64,000 nucleotides of DNA from an uncultured OCS116 cluster bacterium (GTDB lineage Bacteria > Pseudomonadota > Alphaproteobacteria > Rhizobiales > TMED25): NCBI GenBank assembly GCA_902613795.1, contig CACMIP010000004.1:1-64000 (forward strand). Reading direction: 5' to 3'. Both the position numbers and the translations under genes were made by a program. Under the pieces are notes generated by a model, which saw only the letters and a program-made list of their open reading frames with translations, did not search any database and was not told the origin of the DNA. This document shows positions 1 through 9,890 of the stretch, one piece after another (the stretch's first letter is position 1; each line of letters opens with the position of its first letter).

Positions 1-46
1 TTTGAAGTAATTCAAGTCTGTTTGCGCTTATTCCTGACTCGGACAT
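1..46 (-). CDS. nusA: Transcription termination/antitermination factor NusA, N-terminal fragment (truncated by window edge)
   Basis: Reverse complement of 1-46 reads MSESGISANRLELLQ, directly downstream of rimP on the same strand (conserved rimP-nusA order). Confidence 0.75.
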   Translation of the reverse strand, partial: MSESGISANRLELLQ

Positions 47-60
47 ATTTATTCTCCAAT

Positions 61-567
61 TTATAGTTTCAATAATTTATCACTAAATACTAGTTTTGCC
101 TTGTTAATATTTTGAATGGGTATTTTCACTTTATTATTTACCTCAGTTGACTTTGCGTCGGTGAGTAGTAAATAACCCTCTTGAAATCCAAAAATTTCAC
201 CTCTGTAATTTTTTTTATTTTCAATTTTCTCGATCAATTCTACCTTGACTTGATTACCGATATTTTGAATAAAGTCTTTCTTCCTAACTAAAATACGATC
301 AATACCGGGTGATGATATTTCAATTCTATAATTATCAGGTAATAATCTATTGGATTCAATCATTGGCATTATTACTCTACTAGCTTTGGTACAATCATTG
401 ATATTAAGCTCTCCTGATATTCGCTCCATCATAATTTGTAATGCCCTCTCGTGACTATTAATTTTTACTTGCACAATTAGATAACCAAGCTCTTTAAGCT
501 CTGACTCAATCAGGGAAGAAATTTTACTCTCTTCCAATGTTTCGTTGTTTATCCGAAGTTCTTCCAT
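61..567 (-). CDS. rimP: Ribosome maturation factor RimP
   Basis: RimP-like protein (YRIEISSPGIDRIL...). The ORF track starts at 591 on a TTG inside a T tract; the ATG at 567 (MEELRINNETLEES) is more plausible. Confidence 0.9.
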   Translation of the reverse strand: MEELRINNETLEESKISSLIESELKELGYLIVQVKINSHERALQIMMERISGELNINDCTKASRVIMPMIESNRLLPDNYRIEISSPGIDRILVRKKDFIQNIGNQVKVELIEKIENKKNYRGEIFGFQEGYLLLTDAKSTEVNNKVKIPIQNINKAKLVFSDKLLKL

Positions 568-589
568 TCTTTTAATTAATGTATAAACC

Positions 590-616
590 AAAAAAAAAGG
601 CTTTTCGAGAAAGCCT
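590..616 (-). terminator. Intrinsic terminator-like hairpin in the trmB-rimP intergenic region
   Basis: Minus-strand RNA AGGCUUU-CUCGA-AAAGCCU followed by 8 U; 7-bp perfect stem. Confidence 0.75.
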
Positions 617-690
617 ATTATTGTTGAATTTCTGAATTTACATAATTATATCTTCGCGGCATAAATATTACAAGCTTATTTTTTTGAAAG

Positions 691-1320
691 TTAAATAGAC
701 TGGGTTTTGGTCATTTTTGATGGCTTTCTTTTCGTATTTTGAATGTGTTGACGGGTATGGCTTTTCTGTAAAATCAATACTTTTCTCACATATCCAATCA
801 AATCTATTATTATTGAGTGTATGTATCCTTTATGATCGCTAGCGATTAAGATCTTACCACTTTTTTTAAGTACCCTATGAAATTTATCTATATTATTAGG
901 ATTGATTAATCGTCTTTTGTGATGTCTTCTTTTAGGCCACGGGTCAGGAAATAATATGTAGATAGATGAGAGACAATAATCTGCCATGCTATCTAGAATA
1001 TTTATAGCGTCTTCAGTGCTAATCCTTATATTTTTAATTTGTTTCTGATTAACTTCCTTAATTAAGTTTATTGCACCACTTATAAATGGCTCAGCTCCAA
1101 TAAACATTTTATTTTTATTATTTAACGCTTGCCAGAGCAAATGTTCCCCATACCCAAATCCAATCTCAAATTCGATATTGTCTCCAATGGTGAGAATGGA
1201 CTCATCGTCAAGCTTGTACTTTGGTAATATATTTTTTAAAATATATTGACTATGAGTATTGAGAGAGCGGCTTTTTTTCCGACCATATAGCTTGGACACA
1301 TACGGACTATCATTTTTCAT
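691..1320 (-). CDS. trmB: tRNA (guanine-N7-)-methyltransferase TrmB
   Basis: EIGFGYGEHL, LFPDPWPKRRHHKRRL motifs. Start trimmed to ATG at 1320 because the longer ORF overlaps metK. Confidence 0.92.
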   Translation of the reverse strand: MKNDSPYVSKLYGRKKSRSLNTHSQYILKNILPKYKLDDESILTIGDNIEFEIGFGYGEHLLWQALNNKNKMFIGAEPFISGAINLIKEVNQKQIKNIRISTEDAINILDSMADYCLSSIYILFPDPWPKRRHHKRRLINPNNIDKFHRVLKKSGKILIASDHKGYIHSIIIDLIGYVRKVLILQKSHTRQHIQNTKRKPSKMTKTQSI

Positions 1321-1322
1321 AA

Positions 1323-2492
1323 CTAAGAAAGTTCTGATAAAAGTTTTTCTGCTAAATCTAATTTTTCCCATGAGAATGAACCATCCTGATTAGGAGATCT
1401 ACCAAAGTGACCATAGCAGCTTGTTTTTGAATATATTGGATTTTTTAGTGATAGGTGATCAATTATCCCTTTTGGAGATAAATCAAGAATTTTCATTATT
1501 GCGTCAGATAGTTTTTTTGTATCTATATTAGCACTATTATCCAGTTTTAAATAAAATGACATAGGGTGGGAGAGGCCTATAGCGTAAGATATTTGAATTT
1601 GGCATTTCTTAGCTATTTTTGCGTGCACAATATTTTTAGCAATATATCTCGCCATGTAAGCGGCCGATCTATCAACTTTTGAAGGATCTTTTCCCGAGAA
1701 TGCACCACCACCATGTGGGGCGGCTCCGCCATAGGTATCCACAATGATTTTTCTGCCGGTAAGCCCTGCATCACCATCCGGTCCGCCAATGACAAATCTG
1801 CCTGTTGGATTAATTATTACATCATTATTATTTTTTATCCATCCTTCCGGTAAGACGGACAAAATAATGTCAACTAGTATGTCTCTCACGTGGCTATTTT
1901 CTGCGGACTCATTATGTTGGTTTGATACGAGAATTTTATCTGCCCTTACAGGGTAATCATTTTCATACAAAAGGGTCACCTGACTTTTTGCATCGGGTCC
2001 AAGCTCTGGCAAATTGCCCGCTTTTCTTTCAACAGATATTTTTGATAAAATTTGATTTGCAAAATAAAGAGGTGCGGGCATATAGCTATCAGTCTCATCA
2101 GTCGCATAACCAAACATTATACCTTGATCACCGGCTCCCTGGTTTTTGTTTTCTGTCTCCAAGACTCCTTGGGCAATATCTTCAGACTGCCCATGAATTT
2201 TGTCAATGATCTCAATCTTTTCCCAATGAAAATTTTCATCTTCATATCCAATATCACGAATGCAATTTCTTACAATAGCTTTAAGATCGATTTTTTCACG
2301 AAAATTTAAAAGGCTAGTTTCACCTGCCAGTACTACAAGATTAGATGTTACTAATGTTTCAATCCCTGCGCGTGCGTTTGGATCAAGAAGAATTAAATTG
2401 TCCAAAATTCTATCAGATAGTTGATCTGCAATTTTATCAGGGTGCCCCTCCGAAACAGACTCGCTTGTAAATAGGTAAGCGTTCTTTGACAT
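1323..2492 (-). CDS. metK: S-adenosylmethionine synthase
   Basis: FTSESVSEGHPDKIADQ, GAGDQGIMFGYA, GGGAFSGKDPSKVDRSAAY motifs. Confidence 0.97.
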   Translation of the reverse strand: MSKNAYLFTSESVSEGHPDKIADQLSDRILDNLILLDPNARAGIETLVTSNLVVLAGETSLLNFREKIDLKAIVRNCIRDIGYEDENFHWEKIEIIDKIHGQSEDIAQGVLETENKNQGAGDQGIMFGYATDETDSYMPAPLYFANQILSKISVERKAGNLPELGPDAKSQVTLLYENDYPVRADKILVSNQHNESAENSHVRDILVDIILSVLPEGWIKNNNDVIINPTGRFVIGGPDGDAGLTGRKIIVDTYGGAAPHGGGAFSGKDPSKVDRSAAYMARYIAKNIVHAKIAKKCQIQISYAIGLSHPMSFYLKLDNSANIDTKKLSDAIMKILDLSPKGIIDHLSLKNPIYSKTSCYGHFGRSPNQDGSFSWEKLDLAEKLLSELS

Positions 2493-2518
2493 TTGTATAC
2501 TTACTGCTCCTTATTTTT

Positions 2519-4117
2519 TTAAGATAACTTTTTGTTTGAGTAGTATATTAATAAAAAGCAGAGCAACAAAATAGAAAATAGAGGATTATATCCGTATTTT
2601 GTATAAAAAGTTATATCAGTTTTTTGAGGTAACATTGACTTTTTATAATATTCTGTATTTAATTTTGATTTAATAATTACTCTGCCGAATGGGTCAATTA
2701 CCCCACTAATACCAGTATTTGCGACTCTTACAACTGGTAAACCTCGTTCAACTGCCCTCAGTATTGACATGCTGAAATGTTGATATGGGCCCGAGCTTCT
2801 GCCAAACCATGCGTCGTTTGTCACATTCAGTATAAAATTTGTTTTTTGATTATAACTATGAAGAAATTCTGAAAATATAATTTCATAACATATAAGCACA
2901 TGAGGTATGATCAAGTCATCATCCAATACTGTCATGCCTCCTTGACCATTTGAGAAATTCCCGGATAATTGTTCAAAATTCAGAAACCCTAATTTTGATA
3001 AGAGGTGACTAAATGGCAAATATTCGCCGAAGGGTACTAACTTATTTTTGTCATACTTACCAATAATTTTATTTCTCCAATCAATCATAAATAAGCTGTT
3101 ATAAATTGATTGGTCACTTACTGCTCCACCGTCTCGCCGCAGAGAGCCCACCATCAGGTAGTCTTTCGATGACATATTTTTCGTTAAATCAGATGTTATT
3201 TGTAAATTTTCATCAATCAAATAAGGTGTAGCAGTTTCAGGCCATATAAAATATCTCTTACCTGAGGATTCTTCTTTATCATTTAACATTTCAATTGTAG
3301 CAGATATTAGTTTGTTTAAATTGACTTGGACCAATTCTCTATCCCATTTATCTGTCTGTTTTATGTTTGGCTGGATTATATTAATTTCAATATTATCAGT
3401 TTTGCCTCCTAATAATCCAGGCCTTGATAGTCCAAAGGTTATAATACCAAGTAATACGAATAAAGTTGGAAGCAATGATATATACTTTAACTCAGGCGAT
3501 TTATTCAATATCAATATTAAGGGCAAAGAAAATATTATTACTGTAAGCGTTGTTAAAAACAGTTCACCAAAAATAGAAATAATTTGTAAAATAGTATTAA
3601 TGTGAATAAGAGAATGGCCAATTTGTGCCCAAGGGAAATCAGTGACGCTTATTCTTAAATATTCTGAAATTGTCCATGCAATTGCAACAATAAATATTCT
3701 CGTTATATTTCTTGGGTAAAAAAAAGCTAATAATAAAGTTGATAAACCATAAAATAAAGATAGCGCTAATGGGACAAATAACAAGCTTGGCAGTAATAGA
3801 AGATAGTAAAGTTCAATTTCAATCAGCAGCGAAATATTAATCCAATAGAGGCTAAAGAAATAAAAACCATAACCAAAAGACATACCCAATAAAAAACATT
3901 TTATGAAAAATATTTTTCTAGAATGAAAATTTTTTTCGTCATTGAGAGCATCAAAATTAAAAATATAAATTGGTATCGTAAAAAATAGGACCACAAAAAA
4001 ATTTATAGGCTCGAGAGATAATACTGAAAGTGAGCCCATCAAAAAATTGATTAGGCATTTCCTTGGAAAGCTTGGATTATTTGGTTTTATTAAATTAAAA
4101 TCCATTAATTTAAGCAT
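2519..4117 (-). CDS. lnt: Apolipoprotein N-acyltransferase
   Basis: N-terminal multi-TM region plus CN-hydrolase domain (WPETATPY, GKYDKNKLVPFGEYLPF, CYEIIFSEF, NVTNDAWFG). Confidence 0.93.
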   Translation of the reverse strand: MLKLMDFNLIKPNNPSFPRKCLINFLMGSLSVLSLEPINFFVVLFFTIPIYIFNFDALNDEKNFHSRKIFFIKCFLLGMSFGYGFYFFSLYWINISLLIEIELYYLLLLPSLLFVPLALSLFYGLSTLLLAFFYPRNITRIFIVAIAWTISEYLRISVTDFPWAQIGHSLIHINTILQIISIFGELFLTTLTVIIFSLPLILILNKSPELKYISLLPTLFVLLGIITFGLSRPGLLGGKTDNIEINIIQPNIKQTDKWDRELVQVNLNKLISATIEMLNDKEESSGKRYFIWPETATPYLIDENLQITSDLTKNMSSKDYLMVGSLRRDGGAVSDQSIYNSLFMIDWRNKIIGKYDKNKLVPFGEYLPFSHLLSKLGFLNFEQLSGNFSNGQGGMTVLDDDLIIPHVLICYEIIFSEFLHSYNQKTNFILNVTNDAWFGRSSGPYQHFSMSILRAVERGLPVVRVANTGISGVIDPFGRVIIKSKLNTEYYKKSMLPQKTDITFYTKYGYNPLFSILLLCFLLIYYSNKKLS

Positions 4118-4120
4118 ATA

Positions 4121-4591
4121 TTATTCATGCAACAAATAGGGGTTTTTGAAACCAAGATTACTCATAATATTTATCTCAATTTTTTCCATTTCAAAGGCAC
4201 TTTTGTCATTATCATGATCAAAATCTAATAAATGTAGAATACCGTGTATTATAAGATGACTTAAATGCTCATCGAGATTTTTTCTTTGTTGAACAAGTTC
4301 AGATGTTATGTATTCGTAGGATAGAACTATGTCACCCAGATGAGGCTTTTCTGACTTAAATGATAAGATGTTTGTGGCTTTATTTGTATTTCTAAATTTT
4401 TTATTTAGCGCAGCTATGTTTTTATTTGATGTGAGTAATATGCTTAATTCGTCATATTGAGTATTATTAACATAAATTAATGTCTGTTCAGTAGCCTTCT
4501 CAATGACTGAATATATTTCAGAATGTTTCTCCCACTCATCAAAATCGATAATTATATCAGGCACTAGTTCATTTTTTGAGTATTTTATCAT
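4121..4591 (-). CDS. ybeY: Endoribonuclease YbeY
   Basis: HLIIHGILHLLDFDHD zinc motif; beside phoH. Confidence 0.93.
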   Translation of the reverse strand: MIKYSKNELVPDIIIDFDEWEKHSEIYSVIEKATEQTLIYVNNTQYDELSILLTSNKNIAALNKKFRNTNKATNILSFKSEKPHLGDIVLSYEYITSELVQQRKNLDEHLSHLIIHGILHLLDFDHDNDKSAFEMEKIEINIMSNLGFKNPYLLHE

Positions 4592-5558
4592 ACGCGTTTA
4601 TTATTTTTTTTACTAGTGAGTGTCTTACAACATCATCCGAGCTGAATTTAATTTGTTTTGTTTGACTCATATTCTTTGTAACTTGGATTGCTTCAAGCAA
4701 ACCAGATTTCTCGCTAGCTGGTAAATCAATCTGTGTTGGATCTCCAGTAATAACCATCTTGCTATTGATACCAAGTCGTGTAAGGAACATTTTCATTTGA
4801 ATTGAATTGCAGTTTTGTGCCTCATCTAAAATTATAAATGCATTTTCAAGCGTTCTGCCGCGCATGAATGCGAGGGGGGCAATTTCAATTATGTTATTAT
4901 CTAGTCCCTTTTGGACTTTATTTGTTGGAAGGCAGTCGTATAGTGCATCATATAGCGGACGTAAGTAAGGATCTATTTTTTCTTTTAAGTCTCCAGGTAA
5001 AAAGCCAAGTTTTTCTCCAGCTTCAACAGCTGGTCTTGATAAGATAATTCTATCAACCAATCCAGCCTCCAAAAAATATGCAGCAGCTGCAACAGCAAGG
5101 TATGTTTTTCCAGTTCCTGCTGGGCCAATACCAAATGTTAAAGGATTGTTATAAATCGAATTTATATATTCATCTTGATTTAATGATCTCGGAAGTATCG
5201 TTTTAATTTTTGTTTTTATAATACTTTTCTCTGATTTTTTTTGGTCAGATTTAATATTTTTTACTCTTATAGAACCTGAAACTTCATCAATATTATTGTT
5301 CACACCTAAATTATCTCTTTCGACCATATCAAGAATAATACTCTCTGCTATATTTAAATTTGATTTGTCACCTGAGATTTGTATTGTATTTCCGTGAGGT
5401 ATAATATCAACTGACACTTCCTTTTCTATCAACCTTAAATTTTCATCATTTTTACCAAAAATATTAACCAATTTACTTGAGTCATTAATTACAATATTCA
5501 TACAAGAGTTTGATATTCTGTTAACGGTTAGGCTCTGTTTACTCTTAACTATTTTCAA
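4569..5558 (-). CDS. phoH: PhoH-like ATPase
   Basis: FGIGPAGTGKTYLAVA Walker A, FIILDEAQN, VITGDPTQIDLP. Confidence 0.93.
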   Translation of the reverse strand: MKIVKSKQSLTVNRISNSCMNIVINDSSKLVNIFGKNDENLRLIEKEVSVDIIPHGNTIQISGDKSNLNIAESIILDMVERDNLGVNNNIDEVSGSIRVKNIKSDQKKSEKSIIKTKIKTILPRSLNQDEYINSIYNNPLTFGIGPAGTGKTYLAVAAAAYFLEAGLVDRIILSRPAVEAGEKLGFLPGDLKEKIDPYLRPLYDALYDCLPTNKVQKGLDNNIIEIAPLAFMRGRTLENAFIILDEAQNCNSIQMKMFLTRLGINSKMVITGDPTQIDLPASEKSGLLEAIQVTKNMSQTKQIKFSSDDVVRHSLVKKIINAYDKILKK

Positions 5559-6867
5559 TTAACTCACCGCTTAGATTATTACTTTTAACAGAATTTATTT
5601 TAATATCAGCAAATTCCCCTATTTTATATGCTTTTCTAATATCTTCAAAAAAAACTGATTGTAAATGAGGTGTTCTACCAACCAACTGGCATCCCTCTTT
5701 ACCAACCTTTTCAATTAATATTTTTACAATTTTACTAATAAACTGATTATTAAATTGGAATTGCTGCTCTTTCAATAGACCCTGAAGTCGATTCAGCCTT
5801 TCAGATTTTATAGCCTGAGGGACCTGTGCTTCATAGTCAGCAGATGGTGTGCCGGGCCTTGGAGAATAATTAAATGAAAAAGCTTGTGCAAATTCAATCT
5901 TTTTGACAAGGTCCAGGGTTTCTTCAAAGTCCTTATCTGACTCACCCGGAAATCCCACAATAAAATCTGATGAGATTGCTATTCCTTTTTTTGCCGATCG
6001 AATTTTATCAATTACATCAATATACTTTTCAACGTCATGCTTTCTGTTCATTGACTTTAATATCTTATTTGATCCCGATTGTATTGGCAGGTGCATATAA
6101 GGCATTAATTTTTCAATATCCCTGTGTGCACAAATTAATTCATCATCAACATCATTTGGATGATTCGTTGTGTATCTTAATCTTTTTATTCCGGATATTT
6201 TAGATAATTCATAAATTAAGCGAGCCAAGTTTGAGGTACTATTTGTTAAACTTTCTCCATGGTAGGCATTGACATTTTGGCCTAGTAATGTCAATTCAAC
6301 AACCCCCTGATCAACAAGTGACTTTGCTTCTTCGATTAATTCTGCTGTAGTTCTAGAATATTCTGCGCCCCTTGTATATGGCACAACGCAAAAAGTACAA
6401 AATTTGTCACAACCCTCTTGTATCGTTAAAAAGGCAGTTGGCTTTTTTTCAAGCCTTTTTCTTCTTGTAAGCAAATTAAACTTATTTTCAATTGGAAAGT
6501 CCGTTTCGATAATTTTCTTTTTTTTATCCAATTTAGACACTAATTCAGGAAGCTTATGGTAAGTTTGTGGACCTATGACCATATCAACGTCAGGCATTCT
6601 CCGAATAATCTCACTATCTTCTGCTTGCGCTACGCAACCAGCAACTACAATCTTTTTTGCATTGTTTTGTTTTTTTAATCTGCCAATGTCAGAATATAAT
6701 TTTTCTGCCGCCTTTTCTCTTATATGACAAGTATTGAATATGACCAGGTCACTTTCATCAGAGTCTTTCGTTTCAGTGATACCTTCTTTGTTCAGAGCTT
6801 CTAATATTCTTTCAGAGTCATAAACATTCATCTGGCAACCATATGTTTTGACGTATACCTTTTTCAC
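5545..6867 (-). CDS. miaB: tRNA-2-methylthio-N6-dimethylallyladenosine synthase MiaB
   Basis: YVKTYGCQMNVYDS N-terminus; radical SAM CDKFCTFCVVPYTRG; TRAM-like C-terminus. Confidence 0.96.
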   Translation of the reverse strand: MKKVYVKTYGCQMNVYDSERILEALNKEGITETKDSDESDLVIFNTCHIREKAAEKLYSDIGRLKKQNNAKKIVVAGCVAQAEDSEIIRRMPDVDMVIGPQTYHKLPELVSKLDKKKKIIETDFPIENKFNLLTRRKRLEKKPTAFLTIQEGCDKFCTFCVVPYTRGAEYSRTTAELIEEAKSLVDQGVVELTLLGQNVNAYHGESLTNSTSNLARLIYELSKISGIKRLRYTTNHPNDVDDELICAHRDIEKLMPYMHLPIQSGSNKILKSMNRKHDVEKYIDVIDKIRSAKKGIAISSDFIVGFPGESDKDFEETLDLVKKIEFAQAFSFNYSPRPGTPSADYEAQVPQAIKSERLNRLQGLLKEQQFQFNNQFISKIVKILIEKVGKEGCQLVGRTPHLQSVFFEDIRKAYKIGEFADIKINSVKSNNLSGELIENS

Positions 6868-6872
6868 AGTTA

Positions 6873-7646
6873 TTACACTCCTCTGCGCAGAGATTCAAGA
6901 AATCCGTCTCTCACAATATCTTCACATTCACTTGCAATATCTTTTCTAGATTTTTTTTCGGATATGTCAATTCTATTATGAAAAGTTACCTCTACCTCAA
7001 ACGAGCCCGAACGGATTATATTGTATATGTGGTTCAGTAAATCCATATCTCCATACCAAGCGATTAGCATGCGCTCAATTCGACTCATACTCAATCCGTT
7101 GTATTTAGTGTAAGCAATTGATATTGGTTGGATATTAAATTTACTTACTTCTGAGAGTTCGCACAATATAAATATGGATGATTTAAATGGAAGTACCCTA
7201 TTCCCATCACTTGATGTTCCTTCTGGGAATAGTACAACATTTTGATTATTAGATATTCTTTCTTGTATTTCATTTGCTGTTTTAGCAAGCTCCCTATTGT
7301 TATTTCTATTTATAAATATTGTCCTTTGAAGTCTTGCTAACCAGCTTATTAGAGGCCATCGAGATACTTCGCTCTTAGATACAAAGGATGTTTTAATGAT
7401 GGAACTTATTATAAGTATATCTATCCATGAGGCATGGTTTGAGACAATTAGCGATCCATCCCCGCCAAAACTTCCTTTCACAACAATTTTTATTGACAGT
7501 AATTTTAGAATGATTTTGTGGTAAATCATTGGGATTATTTTTGAGAGTGGTTTTTGAAATATATGCAGTAGTACTTGAACTGGAAGCAACAAAGAAGTTA
7601 TCAAAATAATGAGAAAAATAATCAAATAGCTCTTAAAAAATGACAT
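6873..7646 (-). CDS. 1-acyl-sn-glycerol-3-phosphate acyltransferase (PlsC family; OlsA possible)
   Basis: NHASWIDI (HX4D-type) and FPEGTSSDG motifs. Confidence 0.88.
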   Translation of the reverse strand: MSFFKSYLIIFLIILITSLLLPVQVLLHIFQKPLSKIIPMIYHKIILKLLSIKIVVKGSFGGDGSLIVSNHASWIDILIISSIIKTSFVSKSEVSRWPLISWLARLQRTIFINRNNNRELAKTANEIQERISNNQNVVLFPEGTSSDGNRVLPFKSSIFILCELSEVSKFNIQPISIAYTKYNGLSMSRIERMLIAWYGDMDLLNHIYNIIRSGSFEVEVTFHNRIDISEKKSRKDIASECEDIVRDGFLESLRRGV

Positions 7647-7662
7647 AATTAATTACTTATTA

Positions 7663-8076
7663 TTATTTATTTTTTTTTACTGCATAGATTTCAAGACGGT
7701 GGTTTATAATATTATAGCCCAATTTATTAGCAATTTTCTCTTGTAGTTTTTCGATTTCCTCATCCTGAAATTCAATCACCTTTCCTGTTTCAATATCAAT
7801 CAAATGGTCATGGTGATCTTTATGAACTGTTTCATAGCGTGATTTTCCATCTTTAAACTCATGCTTTTCTAATATACCGTTATTGTTAAAGAGTTTAAGC
7901 GTACGATATATTGTAGCAAGTGAAATACTATTGTTTATCGCATTTGATCTTCTGTATAATTCTTCCGCATCCGGATGGTCATGAGATGATGATAGTACTT
8001 GAGCAATAACTTTACGCTGCTCTGTCATTCTCAAGCCTTTTTGTATGCATTTTTGTTCAATTCTGTTTACAACCAT
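7663..8076 (-). CDS. Fur-family metal-responsive transcriptional regulator (Fur/Mur)
   Basis: LRMTEQRKVIAQVL, SLATIYRTLKLF, HKDHHDHLIDIETGKVIEF. Confidence 0.92.
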   Translation of the reverse strand: MVVNRIEQKCIQKGLRMTEQRKVIAQVLSSSHDHPDAEELYRRSNAINNSISLATIYRTLKLFNNNGILEKHEFKDGKSRYETVHKDHHDHLIDIETGKVIEFQDEEIEKLQEKIANKLGYNIINHRLEIYAVKKNK

Positions 8077-8120
8077 CTTATTTTGGTTATTTCTCTATTT
8101 ACCATCACTCTAATATAACA

Positions 8121-8585
8121 TCAATTTTTGGTGTTGACCATTTGATATAATGCCGCATCAATCATCGTTTTGTTATATTTATAGTATGACTTTCTGGTAT
8201 TAATTTTTTTAAAGCCATTTTTTTCGTAGAGATTAATCGCACGAATATTATTCACAGCAACCTCTAAGTAAATATTTGTGACACCCATAGCTTTAAGTAA
8301 AGATAGCGTGCTGCTCAATAATAATGATCCAAAACCTTTTTGTCGACTTTTGATATCAATAACCATCATAATGATATCACAGTCTCTATCAGATACGTTG
8401 CCCGCAACAAAACCCACTGGGCTTTTCTTATTTTTTAGTATGTATAAAATTGAATTTTTATTTTCTATTAAATTTAAAAAAAAATTTTCATCCCAACATT
8501 TATGATATCCACCCCTCATTATTTCTATGATATTTTCAATATCATTAGTGCTAGCGGAATTAAAATACATACTTATATTATTCAT
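8121..8585 (-). CDS. rimI: Ribosomal protein S18 alanine N-acetyltransferase-like GNAT (RimI)
   Basis: GNAT fold (LEVAVNNIRAINLYEKNGF) adjacent to tsaB. Confidence 0.85.
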   Translation of the reverse strand: MNNISMYFNSASTNDIENIIEIMRGGYHKCWDENFFLNLIENKNSILYILKNKKSPVGFVAGNVSDRDCDIIMMVIDIKSRQKGFGSLLLSSTLSLLKAMGVTNIYLEVAVNNIRAINLYEKNGFKKINTRKSYYKYNKTMIDAALYQMVNTKN

Positions 8586-9255
8586 AAATATCCCTTTTTT
8601 TATACTTCACAAAATTTGGAGTTTTAATGTACTTTGCTTCAACATTGTCGGATATGATTGATTTTGATTCACAAATTTTGCCTAAATTATTTTCTGGGAT
8701 TCTATAATTACTTGTAAGATTTTTAACGCTCAAATTATTTTTAATAAGATAATTCAGGAATTCATTTCCAGTCTCAATTATATTGGACTTAATTTTATCA
8801 ATTTTATTTAAAACCTCATCTGCGTGGAGTAGTACTGGATCAAGCTGATCGGGTACGTCCTGATTAAATTCTTTGTAGTAGAAATTGTTATTTGTCGAAT
8901 GAGTTATAACTATAAAGGTATTAGAAATAGCTGAATATTGATAAGTTTGTGCAATTAGCTCATGCTGCGTAATGCCATATGTATCAATGTTATTCACCAA
9001 AGATATACTTTTTGCAACTGCCAGACCTGTTCTTATGTTAGTATAGTTTCCCGGTCCAGTCACACAAATCACTTTTTTAACATCTAGATAATTAAAAGCG
9101 CTCTTGCTAATAAGTAACTCAAGAGCAGGGACTATGCTTTCGCTATGTAATTGATTGCAATCAAGGTTTATTTTTTCAATACTCTCAGGCTTCTCTTTAG
9201 ATATTAAGGCAATTATTGAGTTGTTTGAGACAACATCAATTAGCAGGGTAATCAT
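8578..9255 (-). CDS. tsaB: tRNA threonylcarbamoyladenosine biosynthesis protein TsaB
   Basis: VTGPGNYTNIRTGLAVAKSIS motif; rimI neighbour. Confidence 0.9.
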   Translation of the reverse strand: MITLLIDVVSNNSIIALISKEKPESIEKINLDCNQLHSESIVPALELLISKSAFNYLDVKKVICVTGPGNYTNIRTGLAVAKSISLVNNIDTYGITQHELIAQTYQYSAISNTFIVITHSTNNNFYYKEFNQDVPDQLDPVLLHADEVLNKIDKIKSNIIETGNEFLNYLIKNNLSVKNLTSNYRIPENNLGKICESKSIISDNVEAKYIKTPNFVKYKKRDIYE

Positions 9256-9261
9256 AGTTAA

Positions 9262-9813
9262 TTATATAGCTTCGACTTCCATTACTTCAGGGATGTAATG
9301 TTTGAGTAAATTCTCAATACCATTTTTTAAAGTCATGGTGGAACTTGGGCATCCAGCACAAGCACCTTGCAAGTTTAAGTAAACAGTCCCTGATTTAAAT
9401 CCTTGAAAAGTGATGTCACCGCCATCATGTGCTACAGCCGGGCGAACTCTAGTTTGTATGAGTTCTTTTATTTTATCAACGGTTTCGCTATCTTTGGGGT
9501 CAAAAAATTCCTCTTGTTTATCCTGACTAATCCCAACGATTAGAGGTTTATCTGATAGAAAGTGATCCATAATTTCACCAAGTATAATCGGCTTCAGTTG
9601 AGGCCATTCATATGCAGTCTTTGTTACCGTTATGAAATCATCAGAGAAGAAAACACCAGATACTCCGTCAATTAAGAATATCTTTGCTGCAAGAGGTGAT
9701 TCTTCTGCTTCTACTGGGTTTTTGTACTCCCTCGTTGATCCAGGAAGAACATCACAACCAGGTATAAACTTCAAGGTATTTGGGTTTGGCGTTGATACGG
9801 TTTCGATAAACAT
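9262..9813 (-). CDS. NifU family Fe-S scaffold protein (NfuA-like)
   Basis: Nfu N-domain (TPNPNTLKFIPG) and C-domain (RPAVAHDGGDI, GACAGCPSSTMTLKNGIE). Confidence 0.93.
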   Translation of the reverse strand: MFIETVSTPNPNTLKFIPGCDVLPGSTREYKNPVEAEESPLAAKIFLIDGVSGVFFSDDFITVTKTAYEWPQLKPIILGEIMDHFLSDKPLIVGISQDKQEEFFDPKDSETVDKIKELIQTRVRPAVAHDGGDITFQGFKSGTVYLNLQGACAGCPSSTMTLKNGIENLLKHYIPEVMEVEAI

Positions 9814-9890
9814 TATTAAAATCCTTCTATCTTTAATTTAGATATTAAATATTTACAATTCAAGCTTTATATTTATGCTAACTTCTTGGC

